From: Shewanella gelidimarina
GTDB lineage: Bacteria > Pseudomonadota > Gammaproteobacteria > Enterobacterales > Shewanellaceae
NCBI RefSeq assembly: GCF_023283945.1
Contig: NZ_JAKIKW010000004.1
Span: 217,994-281,993 of the forward strand
Length of the DNA: 64,000 nucleotides
Direction: 5' to 3'
This document shows, piece by piece, positions 9,896 to 19,343 of the stretch (position 1 is its first letter; every line of letters begins with the position of its first letter). The notes beneath the pieces were generated by a model, which was not told where the DNA came from, did not search any database, and was given only the letters and a program-made list of their open reading frames with translations. Position numbers and translations under genes: made by a program.

Positions 9896-9975
9896 AAATT
9901 TACGCCAAGGCATGACTTAGATCACTATAATGCACCTAAGTGGCTGATATTTATGCAATGTAAATTTTTATTTAC

Positions 9976-9991
9976 TGTGAGCTATATCACA
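9976..9991. promoter_or_regulatory. CRP binding site with downstream -10 element
   Basis: TGTGA-GCTATA-TCACA matches the CRP consensus at all ten contact positions. TATAAT follows at 10018-10023, placing the site near -46 from the expected start of transcription, roughly a class II position for the DUF3293 gene. Confidence 0.7.
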
Positions 9992-10054
9992 TGCCTAGCG
10001 AGTCCTAACTATTTAGCTATAATAAAATCACCTCAAGTGGAGAGTTTGTTAGCA

Positions 10055-10483
10055 ATGGATCAGTCAGTCGAATGCCTTTGGCGCTATTATCAAGAAACGC
10101 AATTCCTGATCACGCAAGGATTGTCCTCTAAAATATCATTTGCAATCATCACTGCACACAATCCAAGAGGAAAGGCGCTTACTCCTTGTCAAAATCGACT
10201 GCTAGATCGAAAACTGCAGCAAGATATCCTCATGTTACGTCAACCCTATCGAGCGATTGTGGGGGCATCACAAGATCGTAAACACATGGAAAAGAGCTGG
10301 GCGGTGTCGACCGATAAAGCGTCAGCAATCGAATTAGGGCGTAAGTTCAACCAAAACGCTATCTATTACGTAGAAGATGATAAGTTGCAATTGGTCCCAT
10401 GCTTATTGTCAGCGCAGGAAACGCCGCTCGGCGCTTTCTCGCCGCGGGTCAATGTGGTTCATGAATTGCCAGACCGGGTGTAA
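10055..10483 (+). CDS. DUF3293 domain protein
   Basis: A 142-residue cytosolic protein matching the DUF3293 family by its WRYYQETQF opening, the IITAHNPRG segment and the closing YYVEDDKLQLVPC region. No biochemical role is known to me. The frame is open from 9953, but the upstream part holds a CRP site and a -10 box, and GGAG precedes the ATG at 10055, so the shorter start is preferred. It sits between arcA and lysC, an order I recall from S. oneidensis. Confidence 0.8.
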   Translation: MDQSVECLWRYYQETQFLITQGLSSKISFAIITAHNPRGKALTPCQNRLLDRKLQQDILMLRQPYRAIVGASQDRKHMEKSWAVSTDKASAIELGRKFNQNAIYYVEDDKLQLVPCLLSAQETPLGAFSPRVNVVHELPDRV

Positions 10484-10506
10484 TTCTTAAGTTGTATAAA
10501 TTTCGT

Positions 10507-10535
10507 TTGACTTGAACGTGTTATTTATATACTTT
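10507..10535 (+). promoter_or_regulatory. Candidate promoter of the lysC leader
   Basis: TTGACT at 10507-10512 and TACTTT at 10530-10535 are 17 bp apart, about 30 bp ahead of the riboswitch aptamer. TATACT at 10528 is an alternative -10 with shorter spacing. Confidence 0.4.
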
Positions 10536-10564
10536 TTACTCTCTTAGTTTGTATACAAATTGAG

Positions 10565-10738
10565 TACAGAAGAGGAGCGTTAACTAGGTAGTGAATGAGA
10601 GGGGACCAAACCCCATTGACCATTCATGATGGAGATTAACGCCGAGATACTAAAGATGTTTTGGCACTGTCTTATGTATTGGTCGTTCAGGCTGAATCCT
10701 GACGATTGTCACCTATATTATGGTGGAGAGCTTCTGGT
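10565..10738 (+). ncRNA. Lysine riboswitch (L box) aptamer
   Basis: Conserved L-box blocks occur in order: AGAAGAGGAGCG, GCCGAGA, GGCTGAATCC, GATTGTCACC and GGTGGAGAGCTTCTGG. P1 closes perfectly, with CAGAAG at 10567-10572 pairing with CTTCTG at 10731-10736. The aptamer lies directly upstream of lysC, as in E. coli. The following 170 bases hold CCCCA/TGGGG and CTTCGAAC/GTTCGGAG hairpins that may be the expression platform. Lysine binding should switch off the downstream genes. Confidence 0.92.
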
Positions 10739-10924
10739 GACGATCGCTGTTTCCCCATCTCTGGGGTGCATATCTTAGCACCAGGCTCTTCGAACGAAGT
10801 TAGTTCGGAGCTTATTCATGTTAGTTTTTCTCTCAGTTTTTATATCTGTTTCTATATCAGTATCTATATTCGTTTTTAACGATATCCAATCGACGCCGTG
10901 TCCACTCAATGTGGAGGCATCTTT

Positions 10925-12289
10925 ATGTCCGTAATTCATACTTTAACCGTTGCTAAGTTTGGTGGTACCTCTGTTGCTGACTATGATGCTATGCACCGCT
11001 GTGCGGATATCATCATCAATAACACCGCGACTAAAGTTGTGGTGGTGAGCGCTTCTAGTGGGGTGACCAATAAACTCGTTGCGCTAACCCAAGCTACAAC
11101 AACGGATGAATATCGTAAGCAATTAATTAAGCAGATCGCTTCGATTCAATATCAAATCCTCGACAGATTAGGTAACCCAAGTGATGTTGCTGCCAAAATT
11201 GATGCGGTACTCAGTCATATTGCAGATCTAGCTGAACGTTTAGTGTTAACTCGCCACAAGGCTGTTGTTGATGAGCTATTGTCTCAAGGCGAAATGTGTT
11301 CATCGATTTTTTTTGCTGCAGTATTACGAGAAAAGGGCGCCTCAGCCTCAGCATTTGATGTAAGACAAGTGATGCGTACCGACAGCCACCATGGCCGTGC
11401 CGAACCACAAATAGAGGCAATATCTGAGCTTGCAGAGCTGTATTTAATCCCTTTATTAGCATCGCAAGTGATCGTGACTCAAGGGTTTATCGGTGCAGAT
11501 GCCAAAGGGGCTACAACGACGTTAGGCCGGGGCGGCAGTGATTATTCCGCAGCTCTACTTGCAGAAGCACTGCGTGCTACCGCGGTTGAGATTTGGACTG
11601 ATGTTGCTGGGATCTATACTACAGATCCAAGACTGGCTCCGAATGCCAAGCCTATACCTGAGATAAGTTTTAATGAAGCGGCTGAGATGGCCACATTTGG
11701 TGCCAAAGTGCTGCATCCTGCCACTATTTTGCCCGCAGTACGCCAAAAAATTCAAGTCTTTGTAGGATCTAGCTGGGCACCAGAGCAAGGAGGTACTTGG
11801 ATCCGTCATCAGGTGTCTGACGAGCCCGTTTATCGCGCCGTCGCCGTAAGAAGAGATCAAACATTATTGAATTTGCACAGCTTGCAAATGCTACATGCAC
11901 AAGGCTTTTTAGCGGAGACGTTTGCAACGTTGGCACGGCATAAAATCAGTGTCGATCTCATCACCACCTCTGAAGTCAATGTGGCGTTAACACTCGATAA
12001 AACCGGTTCTGACTCGAGTGGTCATGGTCTGTTAAGTGAAGCTTTACTGCAAGAGCTCTCTCAGCACTGCCGCGTGCGGGTAGAAGACGGTTTGGCATTA
12101 GTGGCTGTGATTGGTAATAGAATTGCTTCAACGGCGGGGGTATGTCGCCGGGTATTTGAAGTATTAGAGCCGCATAACGTTCGAATGATCTGCCAAGGCG
12201 CGAGTCCTCATAACCTGTGTGTACTGGTTGAAGAGGCAGAAGCTGCAGATGTTATTCGTGCTTTACATGAAAACCTGTTTGAATCTTAA
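10925..12289 (+). CDS. lysC: Lysine-sensitive aspartokinase III
   Basis: Phosphorylates aspartate with ATP, the first step toward lysine, threonine and methionine. The 454-residue single-function form carries the amino-acid-kinase motif KFGGTS at its start, the nucleotide region TTLGRGGSDYSA, WTDVAGIYTTDPR and two C-terminal ACT regions for feedback (FAEVL-type positions such as HKISVDLITTSEVNVAL). The ATG at 10925 has GGAGG 8 bases upstream, so the earlier open codons from 10898 are not used. The lysine riboswitch upstream supports the lysine-specific isozyme. A deacylase gene follows after 29 bp. Confidence 0.95.
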   Translation: MSVIHTLTVAKFGGTSVADYDAMHRCADIIINNTATKVVVVSASSGVTNKLVALTQATTTDEYRKQLIKQIASIQYQILDRLGNPSDVAAKIDAVLSHIADLAERLVLTRHKAVVDELLSQGEMCSSIFFAAVLREKGASASAFDVRQVMRTDSHHGRAEPQIEAISELAELYLIPLLASQVIVTQGFIGADAKGATTTLGRGGSDYSAALLAEALRATAVEIWTDVAGIYTTDPRLAPNAKPIPEISFNEAAEMATFGAKVLHPATILPAVRQKIQVFVGSSWAPEQGGTWIRHQVSDEPVYRAVAVRRDQTLLNLHSLQMLHAQGFLAETFATLARHKISVDLITTSEVNVALTLDKTGSDSSGHGLLSEALLQELSQHCRVRVEDGLALVAVIGNRIASTAGVCRRVFEVLEPHNVRMICQGASPHNLCVLVEEAEAADVIRALHENLFES

Positions 12290-12318
12290 TCAGTGTTTAC
12301 CCAAGGAATAGAGTACAC

Positions 12319-13431
12319 ATGATGCAATTTACCCAATCTAGCTTAATCGTTGGCGAGCTGGCGACGGGGCAAGAATTGAGAGTGCCTGTGTATCATCTGG
12401 CCGCAAAAGATCCATCTGCGCCAAAGGTGTTTGTGCAAGCGAATGTTCATGGCGCAGAAGTGCAAGGCAACGCAGTGATATTCCAGCTGATGAAACAGTT
12501 GGAAGTAATGGATGTTCGAGGGGAGATCACATTACTGCCGCTGGCAAATCCATTAGGCATCAATCAAAAGAGTGGTGAATTTACGCTAGGTCGTTTTGAT
12601 CCTATCACCGGTGTTAATTGGAACAGAGAATATTTAGATCACCAGATAGATATCCCCAATTGGTACTCGGAGCATTGCCATTTAAGTGACGAATTGCTCA
12701 ACCAAGCCTTTAGGCAACAGCTTATAGTGTCTTGCCAGGCTCACTTGGCGAACCCTTGGGGGGTGACAACGGGCAAAAGATTGGCTATAAGCTTACAAAT
12801 GTTGGCGCATCAAGCGGACATAGTGATTGACCTGCATACCGGGCCTAAGTCCTGTAAGCATCTCTATTGCCCTGAATACGCACAAAGCTCCGCTAAATTC
12901 TTCTCGATCCCTTATAGCTTAATTATGCCTAATAGTTTTGGTGGCGCGATGGATGAAGCCGCATTCTGTCCATGGTGGGAGTTGGTGGAGTATGCCGCAA
13001 CACAAGGGCGAGAATTGAATGTAGCAGTGTCGGCTTTTACGCTGGAACTGGCGAGCCAAGAGCGTATCGATATGGATGACGCCCAAGAAGATGCGCTGGG
13101 AATTTTAGCCTATTTGAGTCATCGAGGCGTGATGGCTGATAAAGTGGCTCCCGCGGTAATGGCACGTTATGGCTGCTTACTGAAAGACTACAAAAAATAC
13201 CACTCACCAAAAGGCGGTATGGTTGAGTATTTAGCGCAACCCGGAAAACCGTTAAAAGCTAATCAACCTCTGGCCAATATATTAAGGCTTGATTGTTATG
13301 GTACTGAGGAGGCGTTAACCCCGCTATACCTCGAACAAGATTGTGTGCCAATCCTCCATTTTGCTTCTGCTTCAGTCTATCAAGGGACTGAATTATACAA
13401 GCTGATGACCAATGTGTTTGAGTTAAATTAA
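12319..13431 (+). CDS. AstE/aspartoacylase-family (M14) zinc deacylase
   Basis: Predicted zinc hydrolase removing an acyl group from an amino acid or related amine. Zinc ligands are visible as His44 and Glu47 in NVHGAEVQGN and His173 in DLHTGPKS. The general-base region FTLELAS follows. At 370 residues it fits the predicted-deacylase group (COG3608) better than AstE proper. AAGGA lies 11 bases before the first of two adjacent ATGs, so 12319 or 12322 could be the start. It begins 29 bp after lysC with no terminator between, so it is probably cotranscribed under the lysine riboswitch. The substrate is unknown; an N-acylated lysine-pathway compound is an inference from context. Confidence 0.82.
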   Translation: MMQFTQSSLIVGELATGQELRVPVYHLAAKDPSAPKVFVQANVHGAEVQGNAVIFQLMKQLEVMDVRGEITLLPLANPLGINQKSGEFTLGRFDPITGVNWNREYLDHQIDIPNWYSEHCHLSDELLNQAFRQQLIVSCQAHLANPWGVTTGKRLAISLQMLAHQADIVIDLHTGPKSCKHLYCPEYAQSSAKFFSIPYSLIMPNSFGGAMDEAAFCPWWELVEYAATQGRELNVAVSAFTLELASQERIDMDDAQEDALGILAYLSHRGVMADKVAPAVMARYGCLLKDYKKYHSPKGGMVEYLAQPGKPLKANQPLANILRLDCYGTEEALTPLYLEQDCVPILHFASASVYQGTELYKLMTNVFELN

Positions 13432-13771
13432 AACACAGGTTTTTATGAAAATAAATCTGATATTTTTTTGTTTACGGCCTAAACCTAGCTATTACCTTCG
13501 CTAAATAGTTCGTTATTTATACGGAACTAGTATTAAAAGGTTAGTTATAAGTAATGTAATGTTTACGGTTTGGTTTGTTTGTGTTTCTGCTTGTAACGCT
13601 TGTTGATTAAATGTTTGCCGCTTTGTTTTTATTATGTTAATAATGCTCACCCCCTCAGTCAAATATGCTGTAGAAAGTTATTTGGCGTTAACTTTCCTCT
13701 TGTTGGAGAGTGGGGACCATAACAAAGCAGGATATAACAAAAAATACTTCTAAGTATTAAGGAATTGACAA
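13432..13771. other. Intergenic region upstream of the subtilase gene
   Basis: A+T-rich, with no recognised gene, terminator or repeat. It presumably holds the protease promoter. AAGGA at 13759-13763 is the ribosome site. Confidence 0.6.
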
Positions 13772-16700
13772 GTGAAAACCAAAATCGCAATTGCAGTATC
13801 TACTGCGTTAATCACCATGTCAGCTAGTGCGATCAGTGCGCCGTCTGACTACAATATTACTCTTTCAAAATCAGCAGAAGCTAGAGTTCAAATTAAGAAC
13901 GTAGATTCAAAGTCATACGCTGAAAATCAAATTGTTCGAAATAACGCTATTTTTACACCAGAAGCTAACTTAGGCTCAGGTGCATATCGATACTTTGTGC
14001 GTTTGATCGAAAATCCAGTAGCGCTTTATCAAGGCGGTATTGCGGGATATAAAGCGACATCAGTTGATAAAGTACAAGGTAAAAATAGAAAGTTAGATGT
14101 TACGAGTGCTAATGTAAAATCTTACCGTTCGTTCCTGAATTCACGTCAAGACAGCGTGATCCAGAAAGCCACTGCTGCACTAGGTGAGCTAAATGTAAAG
14201 CAAAGAACTACATTAGCGTACAACGGCTTAGTTGTTGAAATGACTCAAGCTCAAGCTGCTAAGTTAGCTAATGTTGCGGGAATTGCTAATATCCAGCGCG
14301 AAATTCTACGTAAGCCAATGACTGACTCTGGTCCTGCGATTATCAAGGCCCCAGCAATCTGGAGCGGAGAGGCTACAGGTACTGAAAGTAAAGGCGAAGG
14401 AATGATCGTTGGTATCATTGATACCGGTATCAACACTGACCATCCTTCATTTGCCGATGTTGGTGGCGATAAATATGATCACTCAAACCCATGGGGACCA
14501 GGCGTTTACTCTGGCGATTGTGCTGGTGATTTCGCGGAGCTTTGTAATGATAAGCTGATTGGTGTTCATAGCTGGCCAGCAGTTACTGATGGCTATTTAG
14601 ACTATGATATTGATGTCCCGGCTAACGGTGAAGATCATAATGGTCATGGCTCTCATACTGCTGGTACTACAGCGGGTAACGTACTTGTAGGCACCAATGT
14701 CCCTGACGTTGATGGCGGTAATACTGGTGTCGTATTTGCTTCAATGTCTGGTGTTGCACCGCATGCGAATATCGTTTCTTACCAAGTATGTTTGCCTGGT
14801 GAAGATGATGATGTTGGTTTTGCAGGTTGTTTACCATCGCTAACAGTACTTGCAGTGGAGCACGCAATTGAAAATGGTGTTGACGCGCTAAACTATTCAA
14901 TTGGTGGTGGTTCAAGTAATCCATGGAACGATGCAGATGCACTAGCATTCCTTTCAGCTCGTAAAGCAGGTATCCATGTTGCCACTTCTGCTGGTAACTC
15001 AGGTCCTGGTCCAGAAACAGTGGGTTCACCAGGTGATGCTCCTTGGTTAACGACAGTTGCTGCTTATACTCATGATCGTGACTACTCTGATAAAAATATT
15101 GGTGCGTTTACGGGTGGTGATACAGCTGCACCTGGCGAGCTAACTGGTAAGTCTATGACAGGTGCATTCACTGGTGCTCTTGTTTACGCTGGCAATTTTG
15201 AAAATAGCAATGACCCAGATGGCGATCCAGCTCAGTGTTTAGAGCCGTTCCCAGCTGATACTTTTGCTGACAATTCAATTGTTGTTTGTGATCGCGGTGC
15301 AATTGCTCGTGTAGATAAAGGGCGTAACGTCCTTGCTGGTGGTGCTGACGCGTTAGTGCTAGCGAACCTTCAAGGTGGTGCAGCGAGTGTTGTTGCTGAT
15401 GCACATGTACTTCCTGCAATCCATATCGATGCTAACAAAGGCGATGAGCTAAAAGCATGGATGGCAAGTGGCGCTGAGCATACTGGTACTATTACAGGTA
15501 CTGAAGTGATACATGATGAAAAGCTTGCACGTATCGCTGCTAGCTTTACTTCTCGTGGTCCAAACAAATCTGTTCCAAACGTGATTGCTCCTTCAATTGC
15601 CGCACCAGGTGTGAGTATTTTTGCTGCTTATGCAAATAACCAGTCTGACGCATTTAAGCAAAACCCAGATCCAAGCGATTATGGTTTTCTAAGCGGCACG
15701 TCAATGGCGAGCCCACATATTGCGGGTGCATTGACGCTATTAGCAAGTGTTCACCCTGAGTGGACGCCTGCTGAAGTTCAATCTGCATTGATGATGACTG
15801 CAAATCAAGACACACTTAAAGATGATGGTGTTACGCCATCAGACTTCTTTGATATGGGTGCGGGTTATGCAGATTTAGAAGCTGCAGCCAAAGCTGGTCT
15901 TGTTATGGACGAAAGCTATGTTGGTTATGTAAAAGCGGACCCTGCTCTAGGTGGTCAGCCTTCAGAAATTAACTTAGTCACAATGGCAAATGCAAAGTGT
16001 GTTGGCGAATGTACTTGGACACGTACTGTTAAAGCAACAAAAGATGGTACTTGGACTGCAAGCACAATGGGTGTCACTGATGGCCTAGTTCTTTCAGTAA
16101 TGCCTGCGTCTTTCGAGTTGAAAGCGGGTGAAACACAAGAGCTAACAGTAAAGGCTGACGTATCTGCAGCAAGTGCTGGCTGGAACTTTGCCAACATCAA
16201 GCTTATGGCAGACGGTATGCCTGAAGCGAAATTGCCAGTAGCGGTTAAATCACATGGTGATAACCTTCCTACAAGCCTAGCTATTACAGCAGGTCGTACA
16301 GAAGGAAGCATGACTTATTCTGGTTTTGTTTCAAATGATCTAACGAACATTAAAGCGGGTGTTTATGATAAGTCTACTGACTTGATCGCACCTACTACAT
16401 TGAATGTTGCTGAAGATGGACTTGATTATGTTGGGCTAGCTCTTCCTGATTTAGCTAACGTTATCTTCTCAACTTCTTCTGAGACAGCGCCTGATGTTGA
16501 TCTTCGTATTCTAGATGCTACGTTTACGAAAATTGGCAGCAGTGCGGGTCCAAACTCAGATGAATCTGTCGCTTTCACTAACCTCCCAGCTGGCGATTAC
16601 TACATCGTCGTTGATGGCTATAAAGCATCTACACCAGGTGGTTCAGATGACGTAGTCGTCAGTATCACTTCTGTTTTAGCAACTGATGAGTCGCTAAGTG

Positions 16701-17560
16701 ATGATGTATCAGTGTCGGTTGAAGAGTCTGATGGTGAGTTTAGCTTAACATTTGATTGGGATACTGATAAGAACTCTGCAGGTATCTTGATTTTAGAGTC
16801 AGGCGCTAGTTCTAATGCGATTCAATTGCCATATAGCATTACTCGTAAGAATGATGTTACCCATATGGCTAATCTGTCTGATGCAATGCCAGCAGGAGTT
16901 GCAAGCCGTGTTAGCTTCGATGTTGAACCTAATTTCAGTGACGAAGATAAAGAGTATACATTCTCTGCATTGATGTCAGCAGGCCATAAAGTTGCTAATA
17001 TTTCAAACGATGGTAAGCAAGAAGGAAATACAATTTCTTGGACTGTTGTTCAAAAGGCAGCTTCTGGCGAAAACATGTCAGTTGGATTTGACTTAATTCC
17101 GACGAAAGCGGGTTCTGCTTATGCACTTAAGTTAACCAATAGCTTTGACGGTGATGAAGTTGACGAGCTATTTAAGTTCGGCGTTTCTGAAGTGGCTCCT
17201 GTCGCTGTCGCTGATTCACCTAGCTGGGTTGTAGAAGGTATTAGCGTTAATATGAGTGGTTCTGCATCACATGATGGTAATGATGATGAATTGACTTATA
17301 AGTGGTTACAAACGGGCGGAGTACCAGTCTTGTTTGATACAGCGGCTGAGTCTTTCATGTTTGAAGCGCCTCAAGTTGGCAACCAAGGTGATACTTTATC
17401 GTTTGAGCTAACGGTATCAGACTCAAATGGTAATTCAGACACTGCGACAACAGTTGTATCGGTTACCAAGGCTGAAGAACTTGATAAAGGTGGTTCTTTC
17501 GGTTGGTTAGGACTATTGCTTCTACCTGTTGTATGGATTCGACGTAAATTGAAGTCATAA
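13772..17560 (+). CDS. Large secreted subtilisin-like protease (S8) with GlyGly-CTERM anchor
   Basis: A 1262-residue extracellular serine protease starting at GTG (AAGGA 8 bases upstream). Order of parts: signal peptide 1-23, an inhibitor-I9-like propeptide to about 190, then a peptidase S8 domain with Asp217 (IIDTG), His292 (NGHGSHTAG) and Ser644 (SGTSMASPH). A PA-type insert lies between His and Ser, near 430-590. Fn3-like and pre-peptidase-like beta regions follow, then a PKD-like domain near 1140-1230. The tail GGSFGWLGLLLLPVVW plus RRKLKS is a GlyGly-CTERM sorting signal, cleaved by rhombosortase in Shewanella and Vibrio. The likely role is degrading external protein. It stands alone and ends in a strong terminator. 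Confidence 0.93.
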   Translation: MKTKIAIAVSTALITMSASAISAPSDYNITLSKSAEARVQIKNVDSKSYAENQIVRNNAIFTPEANLGSGAYRYFVRLIENPVALYQGGIAGYKATSVDKVQGKNRKLDVTSANVKSYRSFLNSRQDSVIQKATAALGELNVKQRTTLAYNGLVVEMTQAQAAKLANVAGIANIQREILRKPMTDSGPAIIKAPAIWSGEATGTESKGEGMIVGIIDTGINTDHPSFADVGGDKYDHSNPWGPGVYSGDCAGDFAELCNDKLIGVHSWPAVTDGYLDYDIDVPANGEDHNGHGSHTAGTTAGNVLVGTNVPDVDGGNTGVVFASMSGVAPHANIVSYQVCLPGEDDDVGFAGCLPSLTVLAVEHAIENGVDALNYSIGGGSSNPWNDADALAFLSARKAGIHVATSAGNSGPGPETVGSPGDAPWLTTVAAYTHDRDYSDKNIGAFTGGDTAAPGELTGKSMTGAFTGALVYAGNFENSNDPDGDPAQCLEPFPADTFADNSIVVCDRGAIARVDKGRNVLAGGADALVLANLQGGAASVVADAHVLPAIHIDANKGDELKAWMASGAEHTGTITGTEVIHDEKLARIAASFTSRGPNKSVPNVIAPSIAAPGVSIFAAYANNQSDAFKQNPDPSDYGFLSGTSMASPHIAGALTLLASVHPEWTPAEVQSALMMTANQDTLKDDGVTPSDFFDMGAGYADLEAAAKAGLVMDESYVGYVKADPALGGQPSEINLVTMANAKCVGECTWTRTVKATKDGTWTASTMGVTDGLVLSVMPASFELKAGETQELTVKADVSAASAGWNFANIKLMADGMPEAKLPVAVKSHGDNLPTSLAITAGRTEGSMTYSGFVSNDLTNIKAGVYDKSTDLIAPTTLNVAEDGLDYVGLALPDLANVIFSTSSETAPDVDLRILDATFTKIGSSAGPNSDESVAFTNLPAGDYYIVVDGYKASTPGGSDDVVVSITSVLATDESLSDDVSVSVEESDGEFSLTFDWDTDKNSAGILILESGASSNAIQLPYSITRKNDVTHMANLSDAMPAGVASRVSFDVEPNFSDEDKEYTFSALMSAGHKVANISNDGKQEGNTISWTVVQKAASGENMSVGFDLIPTKAGSAYALKLTNSFDGDEVDELFKFGVSEVAPVAVADSPSWVVEGISVNMSGSASHDGNDDELTYKWLQTGGVPVLFDTAAESFMFEAPQVGNQGDTLSFELTVSDSNGNSDTATTVVSVTKAEELDKGGSFGWLGLLLLPVVWIRRKLKS

Positions 17561-17580
17561 GATTTAAAGGTATTTGAATA

Positions 17581-17607
17581 AAAGGCTAACGTGAGTTAGC
17601 CTTTTTT
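17581..17607 (+). terminator. Terminator of the subtilase gene
   Basis: AAAGGCTAAC and GTTAGCCTTT pair around GTGA and are followed by a T run, 20 bp after the stop. Confidence 0.9.
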
Positions 17608-17624
17608 ATTATTCGACTTTTAAT

Positions 17625-18086
17625 TTAAGGCTTTACCGCTCTAACAATTGGGTTTTGTAGGCTTATGAGGGTTTCGGTAGATTGGATTTCATCAATCGAT
17701 TGAATACGATTAATGAGTACATGCTGCAGGGCATCGATAGATTGGCACATCACTTTGACAAACACGCTGTAATTCCCCGTAGTGTAATACGCTTCAACCA
17801 CCTCTTCTAGCGCATTTAACTTTGAAATCGCGGCAGGGTAATCACCCGCACTTTTCAAATTAATGCCGATAAAACAACAGACATCATAGCCAAGTGCTTT
17901 AGGGTTAACCGTAATTTGCGCTCCGGTGATAATCCCAGCTTGTTTCATCTTTTCGACGCGAACATGGATGGTGCCAGCACTCACACCAAAGCGTTTGGCA
18001 AGCTCAGCAAAGGGGGTTCGCGCTTCTTTCATCAGTGCAGAAAGGATCTGGTTGTCGAGTGAATCTCTTTGAAATGAGGTTTCCAT
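17625..18086 (-). CDS. asnC: AsnC, Lrp/AsnC-family transcription regulator
   Basis: A 153-residue DNA-binding regulator, very close to E. coli AsnC throughout. The N-terminal helix-turn-helix includes FAELAKRFGVSAGTIHVRVE and is followed by QAGIITGA. The ligand-binding RAM domain includes CCFIGINLKSAGDYP and the C-terminal DEIQSTETLISLQNPI. In E. coli it responds to asparagine and controls asnA; no asnA lies next to it here. The gene is convergent with the subtilase gene. Confidence 0.93.
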   Translation of the reverse strand: METSFQRDSLDNQILSALMKEARTPFAELAKRFGVSAGTIHVRVEKMKQAGIITGAQITVNPKALGYDVCCFIGINLKSAGDYPAAISKLNALEEVVEAYYTTGNYSVFVKVMCQSIDALQHVLINRIQSIDEIQSTETLISLQNPIVRAVKP

Positions 18087-18175
18087 AATAAATACGCATA
18101 TTTTTTAAAGTGAATTAAAACAATTTACGTATTTTTATATTGATAATCTAGTCTTTTAAGTATTTCTCTAAGGAT

Positions 18176-18853
18176 TTACTGTTCTGCTTCCGCCGACATA
18201 AAAGGCGTTTCACAACTAAATGTCATTGGCTCTTTCGAGTATGGGTGAGTAATGGTTAGCGATTGGGCGTGCAGTAATAAGCGGGGTGCTAAACGTTTTG
18301 CTAAAGGGTCTGCGTAGAAGTTATCACCCAAAATCGGATGACCTAACGCCATCATATGCACTCGCAGCTGATGAGAGCGACCGGTGATGGGGGTGAGCTT
18401 TACCAGTGTAGAACGCTTGGCACGACTAATAACCTCATAATGAGTTTGTGATGCTTTGCCAATTTGATGATCAACCTTTTGTTTAGGTCGATTAGGCCAG
18501 TCACAAATTAGCGGCAAATTAATGCTGCCAGAGTCTGCTTTTACATGACCTGCGACTCGCGCGTAATAGGTTTTTGCGGTTTCTCTGTCTCTAAATTGTC
18601 TTTTTAATTCAGATTCTGCGCTGCGCAGTAGTGCAACAACAATGACGCCAGAGGTGGCCATATCAAGTCTATGAACGATCTTAGCATCTGGGTATTGGGC
18701 TAACACACGGCTATAAGTACTATCATGATGTTCAGCCGCGCGACCTGGCACTGATAATAAGCCTGAAGGCTTGTTAACAACCATAATATCTTGGTCTTGG
18801 TGCAAGATATCGAGCCAAGGTGATGTGGGCGGAGCGTATACGAAATCAGTCAT
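18176..18853 (-). CDS. rluA: Dual-specificity 23S rRNA/tRNA pseudouridine synthase RluA
   Basis: Converts U746 of 23S rRNA and U32 of some tRNAs to pseudouridine. The 225-residue length without an S4 domain is that of RluA. The catalytic Asp lies in HRLDMATSG, and the KPSGLLSVPGR and GRSHQLRVHM segments are typical. It is the last gene of a minus-strand group, but 170 bp separate it from the next gene upstream, so it may have its own promoter. Confidence 0.93.
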   Translation of the reverse strand: MTDFVYAPPTSPWLDILHQDQDIMVVNKPSGLLSVPGRAAEHHDSTYSRVLAQYPDAKIVHRLDMATSGVIVVALLRSAESELKRQFRDRETAKTYYARVAGHVKADSGSINLPLICDWPNRPKQKVDHQIGKASQTHYEVISRAKRSTLVKLTPITGRSHQLRVHMMALGHPILGDNFYADPLAKRLAPRLLLHAQSLTITHPYSKEPMTFSCETPFMSAEAEQ

Positions 18854-19025
18854 GATAGAACCTTTTTAAAAATGCGCCGCAAAGATACCTCTTTGGTTGT
18901 TCTTCATGCAAGCAGATTCACCCTGAAACATCATAAAGGGGTCAGAATATGCAGATATGTAGGGTATGACTGTGCTTGAGGGGGCGTTAATGTAACAGTA
19001 CCGATTAACGCCGAAGGAGTATGGT

Positions 19026-19316
19026 TTAAGAGAACCCATGACCGTTGACGTGCATGATGCAAAAAGTCCATACCACGAAGGCGAGTGAACAATGCACGAG
19101 TGCATAGAAAGATTGATCGAGTCGGCCCATACTTCTGGCATCCCAAATAAGTATCAGGTGCAATAATATGACCAGTGGAAATAGGGCTAATAGCGGGTAA
19201 AGGCTATAGGTACTGGCATCACCAAATACTAAGCGACTTAATAGTGCCCATACAACCATGGCCCCGGTAATTATCGGAGGTGCAGCAACGCGGTAGTGTT
19301 CAGGGTATGGAAACAT
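19026..19316 (-). CDS. Small membrane protein, unknown
   Basis: A 96-residue protein with three hydrophobic segments (about 13-32, 38-59 and 69-90) and a short N-terminal cytoplasmic or periplasmic stretch. I do not recognise a family. It follows the methyltransferase gene by 27 bp on the same strand and is probably the third gene of a small operon. No function is proposed. Confidence 0.6.
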   Translation of the reverse strand: MFPYPEHYRVAAPPIITGAMVVWALLSRLVFGDASTYSLYPLLALFPLVILLHLILIWDARSMGRLDQSFYALVHCSLAFVVWTFCIMHVNGHGFS

Positions 19317-19343
19317 AAATTGCTATCAATCCTTTAGCAGTGC

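Noticed and set aside
9953..10054. Longer N-terminus for the DUF3293 protein
   Set aside because: The segment contains a consensus CRP site and a -10 box, and the internal ATG has a better ribosome site.
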